A stretch of DNA of 64,000 nt from Vespa crabro (Eukaryota > Arthropoda > Insecta > Hymenoptera > Vespidae), in the NCBI RefSeq assembly GCF_910589235.1, contig NC_060955.1:5078194-5142193 (forward strand), in the 5' to 3' direction. Positions 37,008 to 50,627 of this stretch are shown piece by piece (positions within the stretch are counted from its first letter, which is position 1; every line of letters begins with the position of its first letter). The notes beneath the pieces were generated by a model. The model was not told the DNA's origin. It saw only the letters and a program-made list of their open reading frames with translations, and did no database searches. A program made the translations under genes and the position numbers.

Positions 37008-38356
37008 TTCTGTACGAAAATTTTTGTGTAGAATAGTGTTGAAAGATAAAATATATAAAAAAAAAAGAAAAAGAAAATTATTAGATTAACGAGAAAATGA
37101 GAATTTACATTGACGCAAGAAAGATCCTTTCGGATCAAGCGTGCAACGTCAAGGAGATTATCAAAGTATTAAATCACATGGTCACGATTTGAAATCCTGC
37201 GTCGGCTGACCGAACTATGACGAAGCAATGCGTTGAATAAACATGCTCATCGCTGATAATCACATCTTGTGTACGCGCACGCTCCGCAGAACGTTCCTGT
37301 CATCGGCAAACTCCAATCGGATTATGTACCTAGGAATGATCGCCGTGACAGTCGGATAGGATAATCGTACTATGTGGAAATTCTCCTACTGACTACATTT
37401 CCTGATGATACGTCGTAATATCGGTTACGTTGACATCTTTTCGTCCAATTATGTTCGAATATTACTACATACTATGGTATCGAAATGTTATTGGCTCTAA
37501 AGAAAATGGATCAGAGAGTTCTTCGTTTTTCTTCCTTTTCTTTTTCATTTTATTTGTTTCCTTTTTTTTTCTTTTAATAATTAAGAATAAAAATAAAATT
37601 TCGAACGTTTTTTCTTCTTGATGATTTTCTATCGATAATTTTCTGTTTCCTCTCGATTGAGATTACCAGTCTCAAGGATAAGGGAACAATTTTTTTCTTT
37701 TTTTCTTTTTTTCTTTTTTTTCTGACAATGAATAAATTAAACGTAAAATTTTTTATATTTTTTCGACGATTTCTATATTTTTTTTTTTCTTCACAGCTAT
37801 TCATTAAAAATATCGATATTTTAACATGAAAAGTGCGAAACGAACTCATTAGATCGTTCGTATTATCGCGAATGATTGGAATTACATTGAAACAGAACGA
37901 CATCGATGAATATAAAAGAAATGCTTTACGATCTTCTTAGAATTCATCTCGCACAAAGATCTGAAATCAGATAAACCTTCGAGCTTGTGCCCTACTGACA
38001 TCATCTTATCGATCGAGGTCCGAAGGACAAACTTCTATTCTCTTATCTTTTCTTCTCTTCTCTCATTTTTTACGTTTGTCTTACGGCCATATATAAAATC
38101 GATAAAATTCAAGTTGAAAAATGTTGTCGTTCCTGTTTCCAATTTATTTATCATCAAACGGACGCCTAAACTCAGAATATATATTTGCTGGACGCGTCAA
38201 AGGAAATCTTTGAATTTTGTCGACTATTCTTGTTTGCTTTTGATACTGGCTATGAGAAAGAGAAAAAGTAGATACGAGTTTATTGGTTGCTTGAATGAAT
38301 TTATTATATTTTATTGTGAGAATTTATAGAAGTGCATTGGAACCGTTGAAACTATT

Positions 38357-38417
<61 letters not shown>

Positions 38418-39536
38418 GTTCGACGACAAAATGTATCTATGTATATCATTTAAGTTCGAGACCGTGCATAAAGAGTCGTACCTGTTTAGAAGCACGATAT
38501 CGCCTGAATTCGTCCTCTTAAATTCGTTTCTGTAGAATCTCTTCTTTTGCATAAAACCATTACATTTATTCGCAAATGAGAAGCATCACCCGGAAGCTCG
38601 AAACTCTATGAGAATGAAAAGAAACGATTTCGGAGAAGCTCCTTTCTTTCTTTTGACACTTTACTTAAGTAAGATACTGTAATTAGATGTTTCGCTTTGT
38701 CTTTTATAAGTAAATTAATGTACCTCTTCGTTTATTTTGATCATTAACAAATAATAATAATCTCTCTTAGATACTAATGAAATAAAGCGGAACGTTTTTA
38801 ATGGAACATTTCAAAAACTGTACAGATCGTGAACGAAATGATGATATTTTGTTTTCTTTTCCTTTATCTTTTCTTTTCTTTTGTTTTTTTTTTTTTTTTT
38901 GAAGGTAGATAAAAATTCAGTTCGACGAGAGAATATCGTAAATATAAAATTCGATCACGGTCGTCGTACGATGATTAAAATCGTGTTCGAGAGATATGAG
39001 AGAACCTCGCGGTGATCACCTTGAAGTGTGCTCGACGATTTCTTTCTTTCTTTCGGGTAGCGTATCACTAATTTGAGTCGTTTTATCTATCAGTCGAACC
39101 TGATCCTCGCTTCGAACCGATGGAAAAATATAGCCCGCAGGATCGAAACCGACGTGGAAAATGTAGAGCGTGGTGTACTTGACCGAACAACAAACGACGA
39201 TCATATATATATATATATGTATACATATATATATATACTAGGTACATACTATATAATGTGTTAGGATCACCGACAAGGTGACGCTATCGGAAAGCTTTTT
39301 GTAACCGTGTTCTTTTGACTCTGTGATCACCGATCAAAACAAGTTTGGTCTCTGTCTCTTTTGCTCCTCTCTTTTTTTATCATTTCTCTTTTTATCATTT
39401 GTTTTTTTTATTCCCTTCTCTTTCTTTCTATCTTTCTTTTTTCTCTCTCTCTCTCTCTCTCTCTCTTATCGATCGATCGTACATTTCTATTTTTGTCAAA
39501 CGTACAGATAAATACTTTTATTATAAAAATAAATAA

Positions 39537-39578
<42 letters not shown>

Positions 39579-40167
39579 GGAGGAAATGTAATATAAATGA
39601 TGAAATAAAGACATATATGAATATATGTCATAATAGGTCATAATAGTAAATAATAAAATCAATTAATCAATAAAGCTTTTATATCGAATGATTTGATAAC
39701 GAGATGAAACATTAAGAGAATTAAAGAAAAGATTTGGTAGTAGGAAAGTAATAATGAGCGTAAGTAACAATAGATGATATTTTTAAATCGATTTGGAATG
39801 AAATCTTTTGCCTATTAAGTTACATTCCCAAGTAATATGAAAATTCACGAGCGATGAACGCACGTGCAACCGTTCCTGCACGTAACTACAAATGGAATAT
39901 GAAAGTGAGAGTCGCTCGACCGTGTGTTGCTCCATCCACGTTCTGTTGAACTTGACCCACTCTTTGTACTGTGATACGAGCGTGCTAACGCAACGCGTCT
40001 TGCTCTCTCGCGGCTATGCTAATATAACGAAGGACTCCTCCTCCTTCCTCCTCTTCCTCCTCTTGTATACCTTCCTTCTTCTCATTTGAGTGACACCACC
40101 TTCGAGTTAGTTTCCATCTCTCTCTCTCTCTTTCTCTTTGATATTCATTCACTTTCAGTCTGTCCCT

Positions 40168-40212
<45 letters not shown>

Positions 40213-40250
40213 GCTTACTCTCACTCTTACTCTTACTTTCTGTGTGACTC
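36200..40250. other. Upstream flank of the protease gene
   Basis: Contains (CT)n at 36815-36857 followed closely by (AT)n at 36951-37008, (CT)n at 38360-38418, and short CT/AT tracts at 39440-39467 and 39541-39575. The repeat-free segment 37130-37430 has several GATA-type motifs (AGATTATC, CTGATAAT). It could hold regulatory sites for the protease. No exon was recognised. Confidence 0.45.
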
Positions 40251-40386
40251 TCAGCGGTTAGACTAAAGTATTCGCGGCTCGAGACGAACTTGACCCGGTT
40301 GTCGCTAAAATAGTGACGAGGCGATCAGTCCATAAGTGAGTTGTGTCGAGCGTGTACGTGTGCGACAGTCGAAAGAAGAGACTTAC

Positions 40387-40455
40387 AGGACGGATGCGGA
40401 AATCGTACAACGTCCTTCACCGTGACGTTATATGCTCCTGCATTATGACATGCTC
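40387..40455 (-). CDS. Weak candidate exon of an unknown gene
   Basis: On the minus strand a 69-nt segment between TGTTTAG (acceptor) and T|GTAAGT (donor) is open and phase 1/1. It reads ACHNAGAYNVTVKDVVRFPH. It lies in a GC-richer island (40230-40500) that also carries a plus-strand donor (GAC|GTAAGT at 40489) and an Inr-like GATCAGTC at 40323. No partner exon was found. The segment may be a non-coding first exon or chance. Confidence 0.15.
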
Positions 40456-41280
40456 CTAAACATGATCGCATAACCGCGTCACGTGGACGTAAGTAAAATT
40501 TACATTGTCGAAAGATCAATATTTTCGATAAATTTTTAGTGTCCTTATTTTCTAGGTTGTTTTTCCCTTTTTTTTTTCCTTTCTTTCTTTTCTCTTTCTT
40601 TTTTCTCTCATGTTATCTCTTTCTTTTCTTTTTTTTTCTTTTTTTTTTTTTTTTGTTTGATACTTCAGTATCTGTGAGATTTTGTATTACGAATATTTGC
40701 ATAAATGTATAAAATTAAAGTCAAATGTTTTACAGAGTTTTTCCGTTTTACGGAATTAAAAAGAATTACTATATTCGATTGATTAGATCACGGACAGTTT
40801 ATTTATTGGTACTTCCCTTTACTCAGGAGAAAGATAAAAAAAAAAAAAAGAAATATAGCCCGAAGGAATTTCTGTTGGTTGTGTAAGTTTACTACCTCGT
40901 ATGATAACACTTTAACCTACATCCCGTAGGGAAAGTCTATTTTCCTAGAGTTTCTTAAACAGCTTCTTGCGTACATGAGAGACTGTAGAAAAGTTTTAAA
41001 CCGTCAAGTAGAATACACGTAATTCGAAATTACTTCCTCGGGAGTAAACTGAACAACGATCGTCCTTTGTGATATATACACAAAATAGAAATTGCAACTG
41101 TAAGACGTAGGAATCCGTTGTTGATCTTCCTGTTCACGTATAATGAATACTTCTGTATATGTAAGTTTGATTAAGAACGAATATATTAAAGTTTATTCAA
41201 GTGAAATATAAATGTATTAACGTAATTATAATTCTCTGTTCATTTGTAGCGTAAACATGTCTATTAATATGTTCTCTCTT

Positions 41281-41316
<36 letters not shown>

Positions 41317-42116
41317 AATTATGATTCTCATTATAATTAATTAACATGTAAATGAATTGTTCATCGCCTTTATTTCGAAATAAAATGAATTCACGATCGA
41401 TCGATGAATATTATTCAATGTGCATCGACAAGCGTCCTATGTCCATAGAGACATACGAGATATCATTGACGTCGTTATCGATATTGACAGTTAATGCGTT
41501 ATCGAAGAGACGTCTTGTCTCCTTGACTATCCGAGCTCGACTGCCTTCGTATCGTGCACGTTTGTTTCCTCAATGTATATCCCCACCTCGTTTGCATCCC
41601 CACCAAGTTTATCCTACATCAAAATAAAATATATACATACACAAATGAATCTTATAATCCCTCTCATATTTGTTTTCATTTCTTTATAACTCATTCATTT
41701 TATAACGTATGATTATTTATTGTTAAATGTATTTTAAACGTTATACATATAAACAATAATATTATAAAATTTACGTTATTGAAGTTTAATCGAAAATTAA
41801 ATGAACGAGTCCACTAATTCGTGAACGTCATTTCTTTCGATAAGTTAGAAAAATGTCTCCCTAGGTATGACATTATAGGTGTAGGAAGAAGTCGATATCG
41901 ACTGTTCGCCTCGGCACGGCCCTCATTTATCAAGGAAGGGCTCGTTAATCGTATTATCTCGACGAATCATCTTCTCGACGAAAACGGCTGCTACCGAAGA
42001 TTTCTTAACTGTAGCCCACGAACGTCGTTTATTTCGATAACAAAATGTTGCTATTCACACCATTTCGGTATAAAATCGAAAATGTTTGTCGGATTTGCCG
42101 AAACGAATAATTAACG

Positions 42117-42119
<3 letters not shown>

Positions 42120-42169
<50 letters not shown>

Positions 42170-42179
42170 TAGAAAAAGG

Positions 42180-42233
<54 letters not shown>
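42120..42233. repeat. Compound (TA)n(GA)n tract
   Basis: A pure (TA) run of about 48 bp is followed within a dozen bases by a GA run of about 50 bp. The pair combines an easily melted segment with a polypurine mirror repeat able to form triplex DNA. Confidence 0.85.
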
Positions 42234-42237
<4 letters not shown>

Positions 42238-43444
42238 TTTTTACCAAAGAACCCACATGTCGTCGTTTCTAAAAAAAAAAAATAGAAGACTTCCTGGCAG
42301 ATAACATATAGGCTATGATGTTCGAGTGTTTAAATAGAAACGTCTGTCGCAAGATAAGCGAGGTGTCAACGACTCGTCGAGGTCGGCTAAACAAAATTTG
42401 AATGTGAAACCTTGGGACGAGACATCAGTTTAAAGTTGATTGACTTTGTATATTTATCCTTCAATATTTGGAACATAGACGAGATCTTATCGTGTACTAT
42501 ATGAATGAACATTTTTTTATTTTCAGATTTATTATTACTAATCCATAGTGTATGATAACAAAATCGATAGTCTTATAAATATCATTTAAAATAACATTTA
42601 GATATTTATTCGTAATTGATTTTTAACATTTACAATAGCTATTCTTGCTAACAATGCACGATTTCATCTTACCATTTGACCTTTTTCCATTTTACGAAGG
42701 TTAAAATGCGAGCGTGCACATAAGCCCGGATCGAAAAGAATGTCTTGACCGAGATTTTCTCACATTCCTACTGTATAATTTAACATTGTACTTGGATGCT
42801 CAAATTATCGTTCTTTCAACATTCATTACTTTAGATACATTAATAACGATTATAGATTCAGGCGTTTAGTTTCAATGAAAATTGATTTCCAATGTGGTTG
42901 TATCAGTATATATGTATGTAAGTTGATTATAATAACAAAGATGAAAAATGTAGCTAGAGAAAACTCAAAAACTCATGTATAAAAGATTTTTCTGCAATCG
43001 AACATGGCAAATTCGTATTCGATGCGGTCATATAACAGTCTATGGGATTATCAAGTAAATTCTTTTTTTTTTTGCTATACCCATACACTCTCTCCCTCCT
43101 ACCTTTTTTTCACGATTCTACTATCAAAATATGTTAAAAAAGAAAAAAAAGAGAGACAGACAGAGAGAGAGAGAGAATGAGAGATGCGATTCCGTGCATT
43201 CGAATATTAGTTCAGCTAAAATTAATAGACGTTATTCGGATAGAAGTCGGTTGGAAATTGCAATCCTGGGAAATCGGCTGTAATTTCGTCGGTCAATCTG
43301 AAAATATCGAATCGTCTGATCGGAACGTGGTTAGGCAAAATTGTGGGGCCAGGAAAAAAAACGAACGACAAGGGAGGCCGATCTCCCAGGCGTAATCAAA
43401 TTGTAAAGGTCATGATTTCTGTGGATCCACTAGAGAGAAAAAAC

Positions 43445-43491
<47 letters not shown>

Positions 43492-44581
43492 GACAGACAG
43501 AGAAAGAGAGAGAAAAGGATAGGTATCATTGACGCGCATAGAGCGAACCAGAAATCGGATTAATTCGATGTGGGCAGCCTTGAAACGACGAGGAAAACTT
43601 TCAAGTCAGCACAAAGAGTATGACCAATCACAAGTCTATTCATAAGAGAAAAAATTTGATTTTAGAAAGCGGCCCTGTAAAGTGAAGTTATGATTACGAC
43701 CGATGGCCAATATCATTTTGATTTTCTACAGACAGCGATAGATACCGAATGAAATATTTTTATTAAACACTTTCTTCTATCTAGCCTCGACTATCTAGAA
43801 TTGTCCAATTTGATTTCTACCAATACGAATAGGATGAATATTTGTAATTCATTCCGACTAATACGACGCAGCTAAATTGAACGAATCTTGCGCAAGTAGT
43901 TTATATGCAAATGTCGCAGCGAATCTACCAATGTTCTCTTTTAAATCGAGTCGCGATCGAATGTCCGAACACTAATTAGCCGTACATCGTCTAATCGATA
44001 TCGGCCGGACAAAATCGTACGCATTTATTCATGAAACATTATTCGATCTGAATTTTATTACCGATATTATTCTAACATACTCTTTCGAATGAAAGATTTT
44101 CCAAATGAATTACAAATGAAAAGCCGATACAAGAAAAAAAAAAGAAAAAAAAAAAAAAAGAAAAAAGTAGAAAAAAAAAAGAAAAATGAAGAAGAAATAG
44201 TGAATTGACAAAAGATGAACGAATGATCGAATTTAATATCGATCCTATCAAATTCCATCATTAACACCGATGAAGTATTTAAAAGCATATTAATAAAGAT
44301 AACCGCAGCTGCGTGTTGCGGTAATGAGGAAATAATAAGGCACGAGGCATGGGCTCAACAATAATTCGTCAATGAAAATTCGTTTAATAATTTAACCAGC
44401 GCACGAAGGTCTGCTTCATTGAGCGCATTCAATTTCATTTGCATACGCAAAAAGGTTTGATTAAACGTGCACGTTCAAAGCGCATGCACCTCTCCAGCCG
44501 TGTCGGATTTACACGTCCTCTATTTTTGCGGATAGCGGTCGAACGATTTCGCGTTAAAAGTTATCTCTGTACGGTATCACG

Positions 44582-44625
<44 letters not shown>

Positions 44626-45308
44626 CTTTTTCTTTTTTTTTTCAGCGATACCTTTATCCGATTTTTATTAATACAAACACCAATGCTGCAAAATCTACCT
44701 ACGTCTAGATGTATATCCCGGTTTCTGTCGTTTAATCATGAAATATTACCGTTCAAAGGGAAACATAAATTATGATTGCCAATTGACATACCCACCATAC
44801 CCATTCTCTTTCGTTCGTTTAGACTGGACCAGTTACATTATGAGTATTAATATCCTTAATAGTTAATAAAACAACCTGGGGAAACCAGTTTGTAATCGTT
44901 AAGGGAAATACCTAAATACTTAAATCGATAAATTTCAATGAAGTCAAATATGATTAAAACTCATTTTATCTTTATCCCTTTCATTTGTACTATCTTGATT
45001 TCAGACAGATTACAATACTTACAATACCTTTTCGTAACTTTTTTGAAAGCAACATGGTTGTAACATGAGAGAAACGATATCAGTAACAGTAGCAGTATTG
45101 TGGCGATCCCATTTAAATTCTTCGCTCGGTACACGCGAATACGCGAGCGTTATAGCTACGTTGCATACATCACGCGCCGTTGCCCACGATCTATCCATTG
45201 ATTTCATCTCCGTCCATCCGCAGTAGCTACTCCGTAGATATTCCCATCGCTCGTATCGCCAAAGCTTTTTGTGATCCAACCAAACCACAGGAACCCCTTC
45301 ATCCCCTT

Positions 45309-45339
<31 letters not shown>

Positions 45340-45673
45340 TTCTCTCTCTGTATGTAGCCATTTCTTTCTCTCGCTCTATTTTTCTTTTTTATTTTATTTG
45401 TTAGATTCGAACGAACAACGTGAGTGTGCGTATACGTGCCACATGTAACGTAGCCACGATAAAATGCACTTTATTGTGGTAACGAGGCAGGATACAATAA
45501 AAAGTAAGTTTTACTAAAAGGCCTATTGTCACGTTGTAGATTCGAATTATCGGATGCTCTCTCTCTTTCCCTCTCTCTCTCCCTCTCTCTCTCTCTCTTC
45601 TCAATTGCAATCAAAATACGACGATACATCTGATATCGATTGATCTTTCTACTTTATTAACCATTACTGATTG

Positions 45674-45729
<56 letters not shown>

Positions 45730-47021
45730 ATAATTCTATATATATATTCTATATATATAGATATATATAGAAGTCACAAATCAATTTGATTGGAGTGTAG
45801 CTATAAATTATTATATTTAATTATCATAGAGAAATGTCACGTGGAAATCGCCTGGAAAGCTCTTTTTGATTCAGAATTACCAGTTTCCTAGTCTGTTCTA
45901 ATTTTACATAAACTCGATTCACCAGGTACCTATGTACCTACCTACCTACCTGGCTACCTACCTACCTACCTACCTACCTACCTAATTTATCCGGCACAAT
46001 TTCCAATTCAAATTCCATTGCATGCGTAATTGCCATTCTCGCGACTTTCTCGTTCTTCGACATTTCGTACCGATCGATCTAGATTCTAGAATACCTAGCG
46101 CGCTTTTAATTCGATCTGCTCTTTTAATCGTTCGATCTTCCGGCTATTAACGTGAAAAATTGCGATTTTATAGAATTTCTCTCTTTCTCTCTCTCTCTCT
46201 CTTTTCTCTATCACACACACACGTGCGCACAAACACACACTCATTAGATTTTTTTTTAGTATTAATTTTGGTAATTCCACGATTATTCATTGCAAAAAAC
46301 ATTTCTTACGATCACCTCCAGACAATCGGAAGATAATAGCCATGCATTAAATTAAAATCCATAAATAAACTTTATAATAATACGAACTACAGTTGACTCG
46401 CCCTAGTTATCGTTTTCCACATTGTACGATATCGCAATGGAGAGAAACTTTCAGAAACAAGAGCACGATACTTATTAAGTTTCTTCGCAATTCCTTTAAG
46501 ACTTTTATATGGCCTAATTAGGATTTCGTTGAATTATTATTAGCGTTCTTGGGTCGAAAATTGACGGGACTGTTTCACTAAAAATAATATTATCATCTAG
46601 CTTTTATATCAAATTAAATTTAACAACTAAGAAGAAAGAACGAAGGAACATAACTAAACTAAACGTGACGATGAATGACGATAACGGTCGAGAGGAGGGT
46701 CGCGTCGGCCAGATAACCCGTAAGGATAATATTTCTTGGTAATAAAATAGTTTGGGGTAGTCGGTAAGACAACTATGAAGAACGGTAGGTAGATATATAG
46801 GTAGATAGCTATGTAAGTTATACACATATATATATACATACATACACATACACATACATAAACATATATATATGTGAACACGTGCGTAAGTGTGTGTGCG
46901 TATATAGTAGAAAGAAATTTCTCGACGTATCTTGCGGCTTTGTCGAGAAAACGTCGGATTCCTCGTTGCTTTAAACAAAAGGATCGTAGCCTCACATAGC
47001 TATTCCTTCGCTTCTTATAAA

Positions 47022-47037
47022 ACGCGTATATACGCGT
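47022..47037. repeat. 16-bp perfect palindrome
   Basis: ACGCGTATATACGCGT equals its own reverse complement. It is preceded by TTATAAAA and lies within a CpG-rich stretch (46980-47170). It could be a protein-binding site; nothing identifies the factor. Confidence 0.7.
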
Positions 47038-47308
47038 ACGCGGATCGTACACCGAAAATATGTTGATATCCTGGGATATCCTGCGTTCTTTCATCTAACA
47101 AAGCGAAGCACTGCACGCGAGCGCACGGACCGCCCACCTTACGATATTACGCGCAACGAAAGCGCAGGAAAATGTATACCGCGAAGCCAATGCTTCGCGA
47201 AATACTTTAACCCACCTCGTGTTACAAGGAACACAGTGTGCGGAATGGATTATGCCTCCGCAAAGTCAAATAAGCTTATATGGCTCGAATGGTGCCACTG
47301 TGCATAGT

Positions 47309-47366
<58 letters not shown>

Positions 47367-49564
47367 GAGAAGCGAAGCTTTATCCTAGGAGCTTTCGTAA
47401 CGGCATGCGCATGCATTCACATTGGATCCACAGCTCCCTTCTACGTAGCTGCCATTTGCTTCTTCGTTATATAGGTATGCACGTGCACGCTCTCACATGG
47501 CCAAGTCTGTCGCTCGTGAACAGTCGCAAATGAATAGATTAAAGCTCTGATATACTCAAGCACGAACTGCTTCTACATATCTGTCCACTATGGTGCAAAC
47601 AGAATTGACGGATAAAGTTGAAATATGTCGTCGGTCTACGTGGTATGAATTTTCTGTAAAATGAAACTCTGTAAAATTGGACCTTATACCAATTATCACA
47701 AAGGTAATATTAAAATCATAGATTTTGGGAAAGTTTGAAAATTTTCGAGATAGAAACATTCGAAATGCTATTGTATTTTCTACTGGTTGAAGCTATTGTT
47801 CGCTTTGGTCGTTGACAAAGCGTTTGCCAAGCTACCGGATACCCGGCTAGCCATGGAAAGGATGCTGCGGAAAAGAAGCCACGGGAAAAGTTTCGGATTA
47901 CCCGACGGACCATTTTAACGAGGCAAATATATAAATCAAATGAAAGAAAAGCGATACGTTTTGAGGAGCATTCGTCGTGATTCTTCTTCCGTAAAGATTT
48001 ATGTACTTTGATCTACTCTCTTTGTCTCTTTCTCTCTCTCTCTCTCTCACTCCCTCTCTCTCTCTCCTTCATCTTTCTTTTGGCCTTCTTTATCTGTACT
48101 TTCAAGACGAAAGCATCGGCTACTAGCAGCAGCTTCCTTCGTCCTTTCTTCTCTTTCTTCGCCTCATCCTCCAATTCTTTCCTCGCCGTTCCCTCTCTCA
48201 ATCGCATACGTTTCCTCCATAAATCCGCTTGCCTCAACTCGATCGGCTGGAAGAGCATCGTCTCTTATCTCTTGGCAGATATGAAAGCTTATCTTATAGA
48301 ATTATAGGCAAGGTACGGATTGGCTCTCTCTTAAAAATCTGCTTTTTTATATAAACATTTCCTTTGAATACATTCTCGCCATAATAAGTTTGATTTTCAA
48401 CTTTCCTAATATATATTTAAATTTATTTTAATCCAAATTATTGAACTAATGTAATGTTACTTTAATTAACTTAACAAAAAATACTTGCTTCAAATGAGCT
48501 AAAGAAAAAAAAAAAAAAAAGAAAAAAAGAAAAAGAAAAGAAAAGAGATAAAAGAAAGAACATTTTCTTGCAAGCAGACCAATCGGATATAAGTACTTAT
48601 TTAGCGTGATTTCTTTTATTTTATTTTTTCGATCATTAAATAATAATAATAATAAAAAGAAAAAAGAAAAAAAAAAAAGGAAATAGACAAACTTTCTTGA
48701 AAAAAAAGTTTCCCAAAGTTGCGATCTCACGGTATCGAGAAAAATTCTGAACGGTATCACAGCTCGTGCGAGTTTTTCCCCTCCTCCCCATCTCCCTCTA
48801 TCGAATCGGGATGATTTCAGTAAGGAGAAAGAAAAAGAAACAAAAAAAAAAAAAAAAGAAAAAAAATAAATCGCGATCCTCTTGGCGCGCGTGCGGAATC
48901 GAAATTAAACGAGTCGCACCGTTAAGTGGCAACGAGGGATTGGAGTCGCGTAGACCCGCCGTTTCTCCTCACCTTCCATTACATCAGTGGTGCGCAATCT
49001 AATACACGAGAACTTTTTTCTTGGATAGAAATTTTAAAAGAAAATTAATTTAAATGTGCAATTAAATATTAGATCGATAATAAAATAATTTCTATTTTGT
49101 ATTACAAAAGTAAGGGAAAAAAAGGTCGATCATCCTTTAAGATATATTTAATTATTAATTTATACTTGTGCTGATAGCTTGTTCACCACTGCATTACGCG
49201 ATAGTTTCCAGCTATTTTCGTTTGGTCAGACTCGCATTGGACGACCAAACATTGACCGTAACCACTGTGCACTCTGCACCCAACTACAGAGTCACCACTT
49301 TGCTGACCCTCTTCGGTTCGTTGCGTCGATTTCCCTCTTTGTGTGTCTCTATCTCTTTTGCACGCTCTGTTTTTCTCCCCAGGGAGAAATGATTTCGCTT
49401 GTACCACAATGGTAAATTGGTAAAGTTTCCGCGTTTTAACGCTCGCAACTTACCGTAACCGACATTACAGCGTATAATTTGATATCCACGGCGACACGGT
49501 AAAATTCTTCTAGTCCTTCGCTTCGCTTCGTCGAACGGGCCGAAAAGAGGCAAGCGAGAAGAGT

Positions 49565-49606
<42 letters not shown>

Positions 49607-50589
49607 GGAGGGGGGAGGTAAGGAGAAACGATCTTACGAGCGAGACTTCGTGGGATGGAGAAAATGGAGGAATTAGCATTTAGAGGGCGATTTTAGCGTT
49701 ACTTCCAGTCAACCTCCTCCCGTGATTCGAGCTTCTTCGAGCAGCACTTTTTCTCTTATGAAGATGCGACTTTAAGGGTCGGAAGGGAAAAGGAGATCTC
49801 GAATATTCGCTTCTGAAACTATTTGGTCTCCGAAAACGGATCGATCCAGACGTCCTCTTTTTTCATTTTCTTTCTCTTTTCTGAATTTCTTACCGGATGA
49901 TCCTCACTAAAATGATTCGTCGTCGTCGGTCGTTTTTTTTTTCTTCTTTTTCTTTGTCGATTTTTTTTTTCCCCCGATTAACGACAGAGTGAAAACAATT
50001 TGTCTTAAGTTTCATAATTTAGAGAGAACTTGACGTTCTCCAATTATTATTATTTTCCTGAACCACAATGAATTTTGCTATCTTTTGTTGGCCGTTGGCT
50101 CGCAATGTCTAAACCATTCGGGAGCTCATTAAAGTCCTGAACATAATTGCAATTAACCAACGGTTACAGGACGAGCCTCCGGCAATTGCTGAAGGATTTT
50201 CCTGGGATAATTTTCTTCGATATAACAAACGTTGCGTTTAAATTGTCTCGGTAATTGTATTGAAAATTATCCTTACGCGAGGAAGTGAAAAATTTCTCAT
50301 AGACAGAATGGCGGGATATACTTATTTTGACATTAAAGGAAAAAAGTCAAGTGGATTAAATATCCAATTATAATACTTGCGAATAATATAAGAGATTTTG
50401 CACTGTTGACTCTAGAGCACGTATACGAAATGAATTATATTCTCTTGTAAATAGATTATAGAAATATATTTCCTTGCGAATGAATATTACAAACATTGCC
50501 GCGAATTAGGTACAATGAATGTGAACGCGAGGAGGTATATAAATCTACGAGTTCCCGTTTTCGAGAGATAGAGGAAGACAGAAAAAAGA

Positions 50590-50627
<38 letters not shown>

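Larger units (their letters stand above)
40560..50040. repeat. Long gene-poor stretch with microsatellites
   Basis: Simple repeats include CT at 41280-41315, compound (TA)n(GA)n at 42120-42233 and GA at 43449-43488. Others are CT at 44584-44622, CT at 45309-45348, (AT)n at 45678-45725 and (TACC)n at 45936-45984. GA at 47309-47371, CT at 48030-48066 and GA at 49565-49603 follow. A perfect palindrome lies at 47022-47037. Repeat-free frames near 41352, 41821, 43177 and 45019 are unrecognised. No gene is supported. Confidence 0.6.

Noticed and set aside
45019..45288. A repeat-free 89-codon minus-strand frame beginning MVWLDHKKLWRYERWEYL
   Set aside because: Its composition is protein-like, but there is no recognised family, no flanking splice signal in phase, and no neighbour to join to. 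Kept only as a note.
46654..47094. A 146-codon minus-strand frame beginning MKERRISQDINIFSVYDPR
   Set aside because: The second half is a Tyr/Ile/Val/Cys low-complexity translation of AT/GT repeats. The first half has no recognised homology or splice sites.
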